A DNA stretch of 64,000 bases from an uncultured Dysgonomonas sp. (GCF_934668725.1 NZ_CAKUOF010000014.1:1-64000); one strand, 5' to 3'; counted from the first letter of the stretch, positions 52,959-62,835 are shown. Notes: generated from the letters alone by a model not told the origin. A program made the numbers and translations.

Positions 52959-54593
52959 ATGATGGAGTTTCAGAATTATATATATGTCCAAATAGTTTTT
53001 TTGTTTGGGGTTCTCTTATTTCTTGATCGGGAAATTCTTCTAGCTAAAAAAAAATCTGATTCTGCAGAGAGAAAGCAGCTTTACATACTCCAGCTAATAT
53101 TACTTGTTGGGGTGTTGGTACGATTAGTCAATTTATCTTATCCTTTTGGTGTGTATGTGGATGAGGCTATGGGAGCTTACGATTCATGGAGCTTAGCTAA
53201 TTTTGGAGTTGATAGTAATTTGGCATCTTATCCTGTATATCTTAAGTCGTGGGGAACAGGGCAAAGCGTTTTATATGCTTATTTGGCACTTCCTTTTATA
53301 AAAGTATTTGGATTAAGTGCTGCGGTTTATAGGCTGCCCATGTCTTTGGTGGGATGTTTTTCCCTTTTGTTTTTTTATTTTACACTCAGAAAGACACACA
53401 GTAATACACTGCTGATATTTTGTGTTACGGTATTTTTGGCTATAGCACCATGGCATATAATCAAATGCAGATTTGGGCTGGACTGTAATATTTTCCCCGA
53501 CTTGTTATTAATCGGCATTTGTTTTATTGTTCTAGCTTATACACGGTTGGCTTCACGAACTCGCGATTTATTGTATGTTCTTGGATTCTCTGTGTTGGCT
53601 ATCAGTGCCTATGGATATGGGGTGAGCTGGTTTATGTTGCCATTTCTCTACCTTATATTAGTAGTTTATTTACTTAAGACAAAGAGTATTTCAAAGAAGG
53701 CTACCTCTTTCAGTATTTTAATCTCTTTTATATTGATAGTTCCTCTATTGCTGTTTGCCATATCACTTCTCACAGGAGGCGATCAATATCAAATTGGAAG
53801 TATTACCATTACTAAACTCGAAACAGGTAGGCATAATGAAACAACTCTTATGGGAGCCTCTGATAAGTTCGCTACCTTGCTGTCTTATCTGGGCGATAGT
53901 TTCCGGTTGTTTTTTTGGGGGATAGATAATGCCACAATCAATTCATTCTATCCATATGGGGTCTTTTACAATTTGATCTCTTTGCCAATACTTGGAATTG
54001 GAATGTATTATGCATATAAAGAAAAATCTTTTTTTAGTATAATCTTTTTTTTCGTTCTGATATCTTCTATTCCTATCCTTCTTTTGGTCGAACCGTCTAT
54101 TTGGCGTTGGAATGTATTGTGGTTTCCTCTAATTTATTTTATTGGATATGGTATATTTAAGCTTTGTACAACTAAGCTTCATCGCCGGGTTATATTCAGT
54201 ATTTATATATTATTGTTTTTAAATTTTATTTATATATATTCTAATAATAAGGGTTTTGTCCCATTTTATTCAGATAATTACGGAGAGGAATTAAAATTTG
54301 CTCAGACATTGGATATTGATAAAGTATATTATCCGGGTAATATGACACAGGCTGAAGCTTTATTTTATCATCCTATTGATCCTGCTATTTTTGCTAAAAC
54401 CCGCCAAGATGAAGGTTGGCCTATAAAAGTAACACGCTCATATGATAACGTTGTAATCGGTTTGCCCGACTCTATAGAACCATATCCGCGAACGGCATAT
54501 GTTGTTCTTACAGAAGATTTAAAATATATAGATCCCTCTAAGTTTAAAATAAGAAAAGGTAAGTATTATTACTCAGTCATCTGGAATGATTAA
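52959..54593 (+). CDS. GT-C type membrane glycosyltransferase (GT39/ArnT-like)
   Basis: A 544-residue polytopic membrane protein with about eleven helices. The first extracytoplasmic loop contains YPFGVYVDEAMGAYDSWSLA near residue 67. Its Asp-Glu pair corresponds to the catalytic acids of GT-C glycosyltransferases that use lipid-phosphate sugar donors. A soluble C-terminal part (about 440-544) follows. The acceptor and sugar are unknown. The neighbours suggest a role in glycan or lipid modification: an SDR gene overlaps by one base and a flippase gene comes next. The start is close to yitT, with ATG at 52959 or 52962. Confidence 0.8.
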   Translation: MMEFQNYIYVQIVFLFGVLLFLDREILLAKKKSDSAERKQLYILQLILLVGVLVRLVNLSYPFGVYVDEAMGAYDSWSLANFGVDSNLASYPVYLKSWGTGQSVLYAYLALPFIKVFGLSAAVYRLPMSLVGCFSLLFFYFTLRKTHSNTLLIFCVTVFLAIAPWHIIKCRFGLDCNIFPDLLLIGICFIVLAYTRLASRTRDLLYVLGFSVLAISAYGYGVSWFMLPFLYLILVVYLLKTKSISKKATSFSILISFILIVPLLLFAISLLTGGDQYQIGSITITKLETGRHNETTLMGASDKFATLLSYLGDSFRLFFWGIDNATINSFYPYGVFYNLISLPILGIGMYYAYKEKSFFSIIFFFVLISSIPILLLVEPSIWRWNVLWFPLIYFIGYGIFKLCTTKLHRRVIFSIYILLFLNFIYIYSNNKGFVPFYSDNYGEELKFAQTLDIDKVYYPGNMTQAEALFYHPIDPAIFAKTRQDEGWPIKVTRSYDNVVIGLPDSIEPYPRTAYVVLTEDLKYIDPSKFKIRKGKYYYSVIWND

Positions 54594-55366
54594 TGGATAT
54601 CAACAATAAAAATATAGTTATTACAGGTGCATCTTCAGGAATCGGATTATCCCTTCTGAAGATGCTTCTTAATTATAAGAATGTGAAAATTATTGCCGTT
54701 TCACGTAATGTTGACTCTATTCCTCTTCTTGAAGGAGTGGTTTTCCCATTTTCGGTAGACTTGAGTAATGAGAAAGGGGTTGATTGTTTATTTGAATATG
54801 CACTATCTGTATTTGATAAAATAGATATATTTATTGCTAATGCAGGATATGCTTATTTGGAAAAATTATCAGACCCTAGCTGGAGACATATCGAAGATAT
54901 TTTTGCTCTGAATCTATTCTCTCCAATTTATAGTTTAGAGAAATTTGTAGAAGACGATACGCAGAATTTTAAAAGTTTTGTTTGTACGATTTCGGCAGTA
55001 GCTCAAGTGCCATTACCCTATTATTCGTTGTACTGTTCAACTAAAGCGGCTTTACATCAGTTTATAGAAAGCTATCGGTATGAAGCTCTTGATAATCTGC
55101 AGATAACGGCTGTGTATCCTGTCGCTACACGAACTTCTTTCTTTGAGAAAGCAGCGAAACAGAAACAGCCACCTGTTCCTTTTCTTAGTCAAAGCTCCGA
55201 TAGAGTAGCAAAAGCTATTATTACAGGAATCAAGAGAGGGAAGAAGAGAGTGTATCCATCTTTTTTATTCCGAATATTTAATTTCTTAGGACAAAATTTA
55301 CCTTTTATTTTTTCTTTATATTCGATCTCGGAGAAAAGAAAAGTCGATAAAAATATCCCCTCTTGA
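54593..55366 (+). CDS. Short-chain dehydrogenase/reductase (SDR) family protein
   Basis: A 257-residue NAD(P)-dependent oxidoreductase. The cofactor-binding motif TGASSGIGLSLL is near residue 11 and IANAGYAYLE near residue 83. The catalytic Ser is in TISAVAQVP near residue 129 and the Tyr-x3-Lys pair is in YCSTKAAL near residue 147. It overlaps the GT-C gene by one base (TAATG), implying translational coupling. The C terminus contains a hydrophobic stretch (about 220-245), suggesting membrane association. The substrate is unknown and may be a sugar or lipid intermediate. Confidence 0.9.
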   Translation: MDINNKNIVITGASSGIGLSLLKMLLNYKNVKIIAVSRNVDSIPLLEGVVFPFSVDLSNEKGVDCLFEYALSVFDKIDIFIANAGYAYLEKLSDPSWRHIEDIFALNLFSPIYSLEKFVEDDTQNFKSFVCTISAVAQVPLPYYSLYCSTKAALHQFIESYRYEALDNLQITAVYPVATRTSFFEKAAKQKQPPVPFLSQSSDRVAKAIITGIKRGKKRVYPSFLFRIFNFLGQNLPFIFSLYSISEKRKVDKNIPS

Positions 55367-55420
55367 TATATTGACTAAATTTGTAGCCTGTTCATCATAA
55401 ACTTATTAGAAATAAATAAT

Positions 55421-56893
55421 TTGACAAACCGTAAGTCATATACGCAGATTCTAAAATCGACAGGTATCTTTGGCGGGTCACAAATCTTTACTATTCTGAT
55501 TGGTGTTATCCGTAATAAGATTCTAGCTGTTTTATTGGGAACGGCTGGTGTTGGGCTGATTAGTGTATACCAATCGACATTGGATCTTGTTAAATCAATA
55601 TCCAGTTTGGGCATCGAAACTACAGGCGTACGTGAGATAGCTGCAGTCTGTGATGATTCGGGAGAAAGAGATGAACTGCGCTATATTATTTCAATAATTG
55701 ACCGTTGGGCATTGATTTTCGCGCTGCTGGGCGCTTCTATTTGTTTGCTATTTTGTTATCCGATAAGTATGTGGGTGTTTGGTAACTCTTCACATTCGTT
55801 TCAGTTCGCATTACTTTCGGTTTGTATGTTTTTTACTATATTGGCTGCAGGACAGGCTGTTGTTTTACAAGGATTACGGAAAATATCCTATATGGTGAAA
55901 TCATCCATTGTCTGGAATGTTTGTGGTTTAGTCCTTTCTTTACCCTTGTATTATTTCTATCGTTTGGATGGCATTGTCCCGGTTTTCATTGTCGTGAGCA
56001 TAGCCATGTATTTAAGTGCATACTTTTACAGACGAAAAATCGAAATCCAACCGGTGGTTATCTCTTTTGATCAGTTTAAACGAAAAGGTATCTCGGTTTT
56101 ACGGATAGGTTTGTTTATTGTTCTGGCTTCTATCTTGACGACTTTGAGCTTCTTTTTGGTAAGAACTATTCTTACTAAAAATACGGGTTTAGAAGCTGTC
56201 GGGCTATTTCAGGCAGCCTGGACTATAACGAATGTGTATTTGATGTTAATCTTGAAATCTATGGGGTCTGATTTTTATCCCCGTTTATGTACTATAATTA
56301 ATGATAATACAAAAACAAGACTTTTAATTAATGAGCAAACCTATATTGTACTGGTAATTGCTGTTCCTATGATTGTGCTATTGTTGTTATGCTCTAAAAT
56401 AGTTTTGTCTTTATTATATTCTCCAGAATTTGAAGGGGCATCAACGATACTTGATTGGCAGATTCTAGGTACCTTCTTTAAAGTCTTATCGTGGCCGCTT
56501 GGCTTCATCCTTTTGGCGAAAGGTAAAGGGCTGATTTATTTTCTTTCAGAGGCTTTATTTCTTATGGTATATTTGGGTGCTATACACTGTTTATATCCAG
56601 TCTGCGGTTTTGAGTCGGTTGGTATATCATATCTGATAGCATACTTTTTATATTTACCTGTTGTATTTCTTTTGGGGTGTAAATTAAGCAAATTCCAATG
56701 GACAATTGATAATATTAAAATAGGATTTGTTAGTTTAATTCTAGTTTTATTAGCTTTCAGTATTATTAAATATATTCCAAATTATAGTATCATTGTAGGG
56801 ATGCTGTTGTTTGTAGTGTCTGTATCATACTCTTTATACAATTTGAATAAAGTATTTCCTTTGAAATCATTGTTGAATTTCTTTAAGAATTAG
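55421..56893 (+). CDS. Wzx-type polysaccharide flippase / O-antigen translocase
   Basis: A 490-residue MATE/PST-superfamily membrane protein with about twelve to fourteen helices, lacking soluble domains. The opening SYTQILKSTGIFGGSQIFTI, then LAVLLGTAGVGLISVYQS and SLGIETTGVREIA, are typical of O-antigen translocases that flip undecaprenyl-linked sugars. No in-frame ATG is near the N terminus, and the reading frame opens at TTG 55421. A TTG start is therefore likely. It follows the SDR gene by 54 bases. Its presence near a GT-C enzyme suggests lipid-linked glycan export. Confidence 0.87.
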   Translation: MTNRKSYTQILKSTGIFGGSQIFTILIGVIRNKILAVLLGTAGVGLISVYQSTLDLVKSISSLGIETTGVREIAAVCDDSGERDELRYIISIIDRWALIFALLGASICLLFCYPISMWVFGNSSHSFQFALLSVCMFFTILAAGQAVVLQGLRKISYMVKSSIVWNVCGLVLSLPLYYFYRLDGIVPVFIVVSIAMYLSAYFYRRKIEIQPVVISFDQFKRKGISVLRIGLFIVLASILTTLSFFLVRTILTKNTGLEAVGLFQAAWTITNVYLMLILKSMGSDFYPRLCTIINDNTKTRLLINEQTYIVLVIAVPMIVLLLLCSKIVLSLLYSPEFEGASTILDWQILGTFFKVLSWPLGFILLAKGKGLIYFLSEALFLMVYLGAIHCLYPVCGFESVGISYLIAYFLYLPVVFLLGCKLSKFQWTIDNIKIGFVSLILVLLAFSIIKYIPNYSIIVGMLLFVVSVSYSLYNLNKVFPLKSLLNFFKN

Positions 56894-56914
56894 TATTGAT
56901 TGAGCGAAAGATTG

Positions 56915-56922
56915 TAAATTTG
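56915..56922 (+). promoter_or_regulatory. -7 promoter box of the Ig-like lipoprotein gene
   Basis: Reads TAAATTTG, matching TAnnTTTG, 22 bases before the ATG at 56944. It argues against a TTG start at 56896, which would lie upstream of transcription. Confidence 0.5.
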
Positions 56923-56943
56923 TTGAAAATAGATAAAGATAAT

Positions 56944-58926
56944 ATGCTAAAACATTCAATCGGGAGTGTGACAAAAAATATGATCCGTAATTTTATATTA
57001 CTAGGATCAGGAATAATAGTTCTTTCATGTGCCAGTATAGGATCTCCTTCGGGTGGAGATTATGATTTTGATCCTCCCAAGGTTGTTTCTTCCAGACCTG
57101 CTCCTAATGCTACATTTGTAAAAAGTGGTAAAGTAGAAATAGTATTTGATGAACTAGTACAGATTGAAAAGCCTATGGAGAAGGTTATCGTAACACCTCC
57201 ACAAAGAAATTTTCCGATTATAAGAGCCCAAAATAATAAGGTTATAGTGGAATTAAAAGATACTTTAATTGCCAATACAACTTATACTATCGATTTTACT
57301 GACGCTATTGTCGATAATAATGAAAAAAATGCACTGGAAGATTTTGCATTATCTTTTTCTACAGGAGCTGTAGTCGATACTCTTTCTATTTCGGGAAAAG
57401 TACTGGCGGCAGATAATTTAGAGCCTGTTTCGGGTATTTATGTTGGTATACACTCTAATTTATCGGATACTGCATTTACAAAGTTACCATTTGACCGTAT
57501 ATCCAGAACTAATGAGTTGGGGAAATTTTCGATTAAAGGTATAGCTCCCGGAGAATATAAAATTTATGCATTGGACGATGTCAATAGAGATTACAAGTAT
57601 GATAATCCATCGGAGGCCATTGCTTTTTTAGATAGAATTATTGTTCCTTCTGTAGAAGCGGCTGTTCGTCAGGATAGTGTATTTAACTTGAAAGATTTAA
57701 GTTTTGATACTATCCGTACGGTTCATTATACAAAATTTCTTCCTGATGATATTATATTGAGATCCTTTACTTCAGACTTTAGAAGACAATATTTACAGAA
57801 GTATGAGCGCTTGACAGAGGATGTGATGTCTATCTATTTTGGTGCGCCGACTGCTATGCCTAAAGTGGAGGCTTTGGATATACCGATGCCTATAACCGAC
57901 TGGTCAGTTCTTGAGAGAACGGCCGGTAATGACACGCTAAAGTTCTGGATAACAGAAAAGGCTATTGCCGCAATGGATACACTAACCTTGAAAGTGTCGT
58001 ATAATATGACAGATTCATTAAATAAACTTCAACCTGTAACCGATACATTAAACTTTGTTATCCGTAATAAGAGAAAGGAAAAAGATGATAAGAAAAAAAA
58101 TAAAGATGAACAAATTACTTTCCTTACTCTCAAGACAGATATAGCCCAGTCTTTTGATGTATATAAGGATATTGATATTGAATTTGATTATCCGGTTAAG
58201 GATTTTGAAAAGAGTAAAATTATTGTGCAATATCAAGCTGATTCAACATATTTGAATGTTGACTATCTTTTGGAAAAAGATTCTCTTAATCCACGTAAAT
58301 ATCGTATACAAAATAAATGGATTCCGGGAGGGCAGTATAAGTTTGCTGTAGATTCGGCAACTCTGCATAGTTATACTGGGCTGTGGAACGATAAGCTCGA
58401 AGTTCCATTTAAAGTGAAGAAATTAGATCAATATGGTTCGTTGGATATTAATATTTATAACTTACCGGATAGTATGCCGGCTTTTGTTGAACTTCTCGAT
58501 AAATCAGATAAACCGGTATACCGTGCAACGGTGAAAAACGATGTTGCATCTTTTGTATATTTGAATCCGGGTATATACTATGCACGAATTATATTGGATG
58601 CCAACGGAAATGGAAGATGGGATCCCGGTGATTATTCGGAAATGAGAGAGCCGGAAATGGTAATTTATTATCCGAAGACTTTCGAAATAAGGGAGTTTTG
58701 GGATATTACTGAGGACTGGGATCTGGAAGCACAGCCTTTAGATAAACAGAAGCCGTTGGATATAACCAAAAATAAACCCAAAGACGATGAGAAACGAAAG
58801 AAAATGATGGAGCGTAGAGATGCACAAAATGCAAAGAGAGACTCTCAACGTAATTCGAACACGACAAATGGGATGAATAATAATAGGCAGTATCCAAATA
58901 ATCAGAATGTAGGAAATAGATATTGA
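56944..58926 (+). CDS. Ig-like domain lipoprotein (Big_5 type)
   Basis: A 660-residue exported lipoprotein. The hydrophobic signal ends with VLSC (Cys at residue 29). Residues about 45-145 form a Big_5/SbsA-type Ig-like domain, with DPPKVVSSRPAPNATFV and TIDFTDAIVDNNEKNALEDF. A carboxypeptidase-regulatory-like segment follows (GKVLAADNLEPVSGIYVGIH). The tail is rich in Lys, Arg and Asn. The protein should sit on the outer membrane, and its role is unknown. The frame extends to a TTG at 56896. I prefer ATG 56944, with ATG 56980 as an alternative that gives a compact lipoprotein signal. Confidence 0.82.
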   Translation: MLKHSIGSVTKNMIRNFILLGSGIIVLSCASIGSPSGGDYDFDPPKVVSSRPAPNATFVKSGKVEIVFDELVQIEKPMEKVIVTPPQRNFPIIRAQNNKVIVELKDTLIANTTYTIDFTDAIVDNNEKNALEDFALSFSTGAVVDTLSISGKVLAADNLEPVSGIYVGIHSNLSDTAFTKLPFDRISRTNELGKFSIKGIAPGEYKIYALDDVNRDYKYDNPSEAIAFLDRIIVPSVEAAVRQDSVFNLKDLSFDTIRTVHYTKFLPDDIILRSFTSDFRRQYLQKYERLTEDVMSIYFGAPTAMPKVEALDIPMPITDWSVLERTAGNDTLKFWITEKAIAAMDTLTLKVSYNMTDSLNKLQPVTDTLNFVIRNKRKEKDDKKKNKDEQITFLTLKTDIAQSFDVYKDIDIEFDYPVKDFEKSKIIVQYQADSTYLNVDYLLEKDSLNPRKYRIQNKWIPGGQYKFAVDSATLHSYTGLWNDKLEVPFKVKKLDQYGSLDINIYNLPDSMPAFVELLDKSDKPVYRATVKNDVASFVYLNPGIYYARIILDANGNGRWDPGDYSEMREPEMVIYYPKTFEIREFWDITEDWDLEAQPLDKQKPLDITKNKPKDDEKRKKMMERRDAQNAKRDSQRNSNTTNGMNNNRQYPNNQNVGNRY

Positions 58927-58955
58927 AAGTAGAAATAGAATTTTAGAATAGACAT

Positions 58956-59777
58956 ATGAATAAATTATTAAATAATCTGATCGCTTTTATATTCATGTCT
59001 TTATTGACAATAGGAAGTGTATCGTCGCAATGCAGTGTTGATAATAAATATTTTCAAGCAGGCGAACAATTAAGTTATGATCTTTATATAAAATTTGCAG
59101 CTACAATTAAAGGTGGGTATGCAACCATGTCTACGCAAAATGTAAAATATGAGGGAAAAGATGCTTATAAGATGACTCTGATTTCTGAGTCGCAAGGATT
59201 TGCCCGTAAAGTATTTGAATTAAGTGACACTTTGGCTTGTTACACCACAAAGGGAGTATTACCGTTGGCATATTTTAAGGATGCCCATGAGGGAGGAGAT
59301 TATACAAAGGAACGTTTGACCTATTCGTATCCCGGAGGCAATGATGTAAGAATACGTGCTATCAGATATAAAAATGGAGATTTTAAATTTGATGAGACGC
59401 TTAATTTTTCAGGCTGTACATACGATTTAATGAGTGTGCTTTTTTATGCTCGCACATTAAACTATCCTCAAATGACGATTGGCAAAGAAACAAAAGTCAA
59501 TTTTGTAACAGGAAAGTCAAAAGTCAGTATGCGAATTGTATATAACGGAAAAGAATCTGTAAAGGCTAACGATAATAAAAAATATAATTGTATGAAGTTG
59601 ACTTTGTACATTCAAGATGATGCTTTTGATGGAGGCAAAGAGGCAATGAAGGTATATATAACAGACGATGATAACCGTATGCCTGTTAAATTGGAAACGA
59701 AATTAAAGGTTGGTTCTACCCGTGCCGTATTGAAAAGTTACAAAGGTGTTAAGCACCCTGTAAATATTGTAAAATAA
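58956..59777 (+). CDS. DUF3108 domain exported protein
   Basis: A 273-residue exported protein with an N-terminal hydrophobic segment ending near VSSQC (residue 25). The body matches the DUF3108 pattern, beginning FQAGEQLSYDLYIKFAATIK. It continues with ESQGFARKVFELSDTLACYT and, near residue 155, a YDLMSVLFYARTL block. The family is exported, probably periplasmic, and without known function. It lies 29 bases downstream of the Ig-like lipoprotein gene and is probably co-transcribed with it. Confidence 0.85.
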   Translation: MNKLLNNLIAFIFMSLLTIGSVSSQCSVDNKYFQAGEQLSYDLYIKFAATIKGGYATMSTQNVKYEGKDAYKMTLISESQGFARKVFELSDTLACYTTKGVLPLAYFKDAHEGGDYTKERLTYSYPGGNDVRIRAIRYKNGDFKFDETLNFSGCTYDLMSVLFYARTLNYPQMTIGKETKVNFVTGKSKVSMRIVYNGKESVKANDNKKYNCMKLTLYIQDDAFDGGKEAMKVYITDDDNRMPVKLETKLKVGSTRAVLKSYKGVKHPVNIVK

Positions 59778-59841
59778 GCTAATCTTGATTTTTAGAGCTT
59801 TATCAATTTTTTATTTATAGAAAAAAGTCGTAAAAAAGTTC

Positions 59842-59849
59842 TATCTTTG
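59842..59849 (+). promoter_or_regulatory. -7 promoter box of ahcY
   Basis: Reads TATCTTTG, matching TAnnTTTG, about 36 bases upstream of the start codon. No riboswitch was recognised in the leader. Confidence 0.6.
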
Positions 59850-59885
59850 CCAAGAATACATTAATAATAAGAACAATAACAATTT

Positions 59886-61304
59886 ATGTCAAAAGAATTA
59901 TTGCCCAATCTACCTTATTTGGTTGCCGACATTAGTCTGGCCGATTTCGGTAGAAAAGAAATAGAGATAGGCGAACATGAGATGCCCGGTTTAATGGCTC
60001 TTCGTAAAAAATATGGAGATTCTAAACCTTTGAAAGGTGCCCGTATTATGGGATCTCTTCACATGACTATTCAAACAGCTGTTTTGATCGAAACATTGAC
60101 AACATTGGGTGCTGACGTACGCTGGTGTAGTTGTAACATATTTTCAACACAAGACCATGCTGCTGCTGCAATAGCTGCTGCCGGTGTTCCTGTATTTGCT
60201 TGGAAAGGCGAAACATTGGAAGAATACTGGTGGTGTACTGAGCAGGCTCTTAACTTCCCTGGAGGAAAAGGACCAAACCTTATCGTTGATGATGGGGGTG
60301 ATGCTACCTTATTGATTCATTGGGGGTACAAAGCCGAAAAGGATGCTAAAACAATAGATCGTAAAGGCGGAAATCATGAAGAACAAGTTATTCTTGATAC
60401 TCTTAACAAGATATTGAAAGAAGACAACCAGAGATGGCATCGTACGGTAGCTGATTGGAAAGGGGTTTCGGAAGAAACTACAACAGGAGTACACCGTCTT
60501 TATCAAATGATGGAGCGTGGCGAATTGTTGATTCCTGCTATTAATGTGAATGATTCGGTTACAAAATCAAAATTTGATAACCTATACGGATGTCGTGAAT
60601 CATTGGCTGATGGGATCAAACGTGCTACGGATGTAATGATTGCAGGAAAAGTTGCTGTTGTTGCCGGTTATGGCGATGTTGGTAAAGGCTGTGCACATTC
60701 ATTGCGTTCATACGGAGCTCGTGTAATCGTTACAGAAATAGATCCTATCTGTGCGCTGCAAGCAGCAATGGAGGGTTTCGAAGTGACAACTATGGAAGAA
60801 GCCGTAAAAGAAGGTAATATCTATGTAACTACTACAGGTAATAAAGATATTATAACAATAGATCACATGAAAGCGATGAAAGATCAGGCTATCGTGTGTA
60901 ATATCGGTCACTTCGACAATGAGATACAGGTCGATAAGCTCGTTAGCTTTGCAGGTATCAAGCATACAAATATCAAACCTCAGGTCGATAAATATACATT
61001 CCCTGCAGGTAACTCTATTTTCTTATTAGCAGAAGGGCGTTTGGTGAATTTAGGCTGTGCTACAGGTCACCCTTCATTTGTAATGAGTAATTCATTTACA
61101 AACCAAACATTGGCTCAAATCGAATTGTGGCAAAAAGATTATGCGGTAGGCGTGTATCGTTTGCCTAAACATTTGGATGAAGAAGTTGCACGTTTACACT
61201 TGGATCAAATCGGGGTGAAACTGACCAAACTTACTCCTGAGCAAGCTGCTTATTTGGATGTGCCGGTAGATGGTCCCTTCAAAGCAGATCACTATAGATA
61301 TTAA
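59886..61304 (+). CDS. ahcY: Adenosylhomocysteinase
   Basis: Reversibly hydrolyses S-adenosylhomocysteine to adenosine and homocysteine in the methyl cycle. The 472-residue enzyme is of the long form, with an insertion of about 40 residues near 145-195 (after DATLLIHWGYKAEKDAKTID). The NAD-binding motif VVAGYGDVGKGCAHSLRSYG lies near residue 258, and the C terminus is the conserved KADHYRY. The substrate block MTIQTAVLIETLTTLGADV near residue 61 is also intact. It is monocistronic, with its own promoter and terminator. Confidence 0.97.
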   Translation: MSKELLPNLPYLVADISLADFGRKEIEIGEHEMPGLMALRKKYGDSKPLKGARIMGSLHMTIQTAVLIETLTTLGADVRWCSCNIFSTQDHAAAAIAAAGVPVFAWKGETLEEYWWCTEQALNFPGGKGPNLIVDDGGDATLLIHWGYKAEKDAKTIDRKGGNHEEQVILDTLNKILKEDNQRWHRTVADWKGVSEETTTGVHRLYQMMERGELLIPAINVNDSVTKSKFDNLYGCRESLADGIKRATDVMIAGKVAVVAGYGDVGKGCAHSLRSYGARVIVTEIDPICALQAAMEGFEVTTMEEAVKEGNIYVTTTGNKDIITIDHMKAMKDQAIVCNIGHFDNEIQVDKLVSFAGIKHTNIKPQVDKYTFPAGNSIFLLAEGRLVNLGCATGHPSFVMSNSFTNQTLAQIELWQKDYAVGVYRLPKHLDEEVARLHLDQIGVKLTKLTPEQAAYLDVPVDGPFKADHYRY

Positions 61305-61325
61305 TAATCTATAACTCTCATATAT

Positions 61326-61359
61326 AAAGCCTTCGGATTAAATATAATCCGAAGGCTTT
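61326..61359 (+). terminator. Intrinsic terminator of ahcY
   Basis: A perfect 15-bp stem (61326-61340 with 61345-61359) with the loop AATA ends in a T-run. Confidence 0.85.
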
Positions 61360-61409
61360 TATTTTGTAAATTAGTACATTTGTTAGACTTGAATTAATTT
61401 ATCTGGATT

Positions 61410-61778
61410 ATGACATCAATTAAAATTAAACGGGTTTATGAAGATTTTGAAGAAAGTGATGGTTACCGAATTTTAGTTGACCGTTTATGGCCAAGAGGTA
61501 TGAAAAAAGAAAATCTTCATTATGATATTTGGGCAAAAGATATAACACCTTCAACAGCACTTCGTAAATGGTATCACCAAGATTTAGATGAAAATTGGGA
61601 TACTTTTGTTTCAGCTTATCAGAGGGAGTTGAGTAATATGCCTAATATGGATACTTATGTTGATGAGATAAAAAAGCACCCTGTTGTGACTCTATTGTAT
61701 GCATCTAAAGATCCGACACATAATCATGCTATGGTCTTAAAGAACTATATGGAGACCCTTTTAAAGTCTGTGAGGTAA
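61410..61778 (+). CDS. DUF488 family protein
   Basis: A 122-residue cytoplasmic protein of the usual DUF488 (YeaO-like) size. Recognisable blocks are IKRVYEDFEESDGYRILVD near residue 5, followed by DRLWPRGMKKENL, KDITPSTALRKWYHQD near residue 45 and VVTLLYASKDPTHNHAMVLK near residue 90. The family has no established activity. It is preceded by the ahcY terminator and followed by its own. Confidence 0.88.
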   Translation: MTSIKIKRVYEDFEESDGYRILVDRLWPRGMKKENLHYDIWAKDITPSTALRKWYHQDLDENWDTFVSAYQRELSNMPNMDTYVDEIKKHPVVTLLYASKDPTHNHAMVLKNYMETLLKSVR

Positions 61779-61801
61779 GAGGAGGGGTAAAGTGGGTATT
61801 T

Positions 61802-61832
61802 AAAATAAGGAAGTTTAAAGCTTCCTTATTTT
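61802..61832 (+). terminator. Intrinsic terminator of the DUF488 gene
   Basis: A 12-bp stem (61802-61813 with 61821-61832) with a seven-base loop is followed by GTTTTTG. Confidence 0.75.
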
Positions 61833-62057
61833 GTTTTTGTATGATAGGTATCACACTTTTCATATTGTTTAATTTAACATAATTGTGTTAGGGTATAGTG
61901 TGCTATTCTAACTCTTTATTTTTCAAGAATTCTTACTGTATGAAGTATGATATGTCGTGTTTTCTTATTGTTTATTGTATGATATATAATAAATTGTATT
62001 TCAAATATTTAACTTTGAATTTTTCTGTTTTGCTGTTTTTGTAATCAACTTCTTTTG
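61833..62057 (+). other. AT-rich leader of the pentose locus
   Basis: A stretch without a gene between the DUF488 terminator and the NUDIX regulator promoter. The whole gene-free span is 61779-62109. It is very AT-rich, and I see no RNA gene and no clear operator palindrome in it. Confidence 0.4.
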
Positions 62058-62065
62058 TATATTTG
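62058..62065 (+). promoter_or_regulatory. -7 promoter box of the NUDIX regulator gene
   Basis: Reads TATATTTG, a perfect TAnnTTTG match, 45 bases upstream of the start codon. Confidence 0.65.
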
Positions 62066-62109
62066 CTCACAGCTAATCCTATTGATCCAGTTTAAGTTCA
62101 AGATATACC

Positions 62110-62835
62110 ATGAAGCCTAATTTTATACATACCTATGTTTCTGTTGATTGTGTTGTCTTCGGTTTTGATGACGAGCAACTGAATATTCTCTTAGTTCAGC
62201 GTAACAACATAGAAGAGAATGATCCCAAAAGATTAAAACTTCCTGGTAGTCTTATTTTTGATAACGAAGATGTAGATGATGCTGCTTCTCGTGTTTTATA
62301 TGAACTTACGGGTATAAAGCGTATGACGCTAAAGCAGTTCAGATGTTTTGCAGCACCGGATAGAGCAAGTAACCCAAAAGACATCAAATGGTTGGATCAA
62401 GCATATAAACCCGATATTGACAGGCTTATCACGGTAGCCTATTTTTCACTTTGTAAAATTGGACGAAAACTAAATGTCAGCAATATAAGTAAATATAAGG
62501 CAGTAGAGTGGTGTCCTTTGAGTGATCTACCGATCATGCCATTTGATCATAATAAAATTGTTGAGGCTTCTTTAATTGATATTCGTCGATGGATTGAGAC
62601 GGATCCGGTTATAGTATTTGATTTATTGCCGCAGAAATTTACGATTAGTCAATTGCATCGTCTTTACGAATCAATCTATAATAAGAAAATAGATATTCGC
62701 AATTTCCATAAGAAAGTAGCTACTATGACGTATGTATTACCTTTAGCTGAAAAGCAATCGGGAGTGTCACATCGTGCAGCCCGTTACTATAAATTTGATA
62801 AAAAAGCATACAATCGCTTAAAAACAAGTATTTAA
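62110..62835 (+). CDS. NUDIX-domain transcriptional regulator (AraR/NrtR-like)
   Basis: A 241-residue regulator. Residues 1-150 form a NUDIX-fold domain opening YVSVDCVVFGFDDEQLNILL. The NUDIX box near residues 50-75 is degenerate: the REUxEE core reads RVLYELTG, so hydrolysis is unlikely. Residues about 165-241 form a winged helix with the block LPQKFTISQLHRLYESIYNK. Bacteroidota use this architecture to sense arabinose (AraR), and related NrtR proteins control NAD synthesis. Being next to xylB, 82 bases upstream, it most likely controls xylose use; the effector is inferred. Confidence 0.87.
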   Translation: MKPNFIHTYVSVDCVVFGFDDEQLNILLVQRNNIEENDPKRLKLPGSLIFDNEDVDDAASRVLYELTGIKRMTLKQFRCFAAPDRASNPKDIKWLDQAYKPDIDRLITVAYFSLCKIGRKLNVSNISKYKAVEWCPLSDLPIMPFDHNKIVEASLIDIRRWIETDPVIVFDLLPQKFTISQLHRLYESIYNKKIDIRNFHKKVATMTYVLPLAEKQSGVSHRAARYYKFDKKAYNRLKTSI

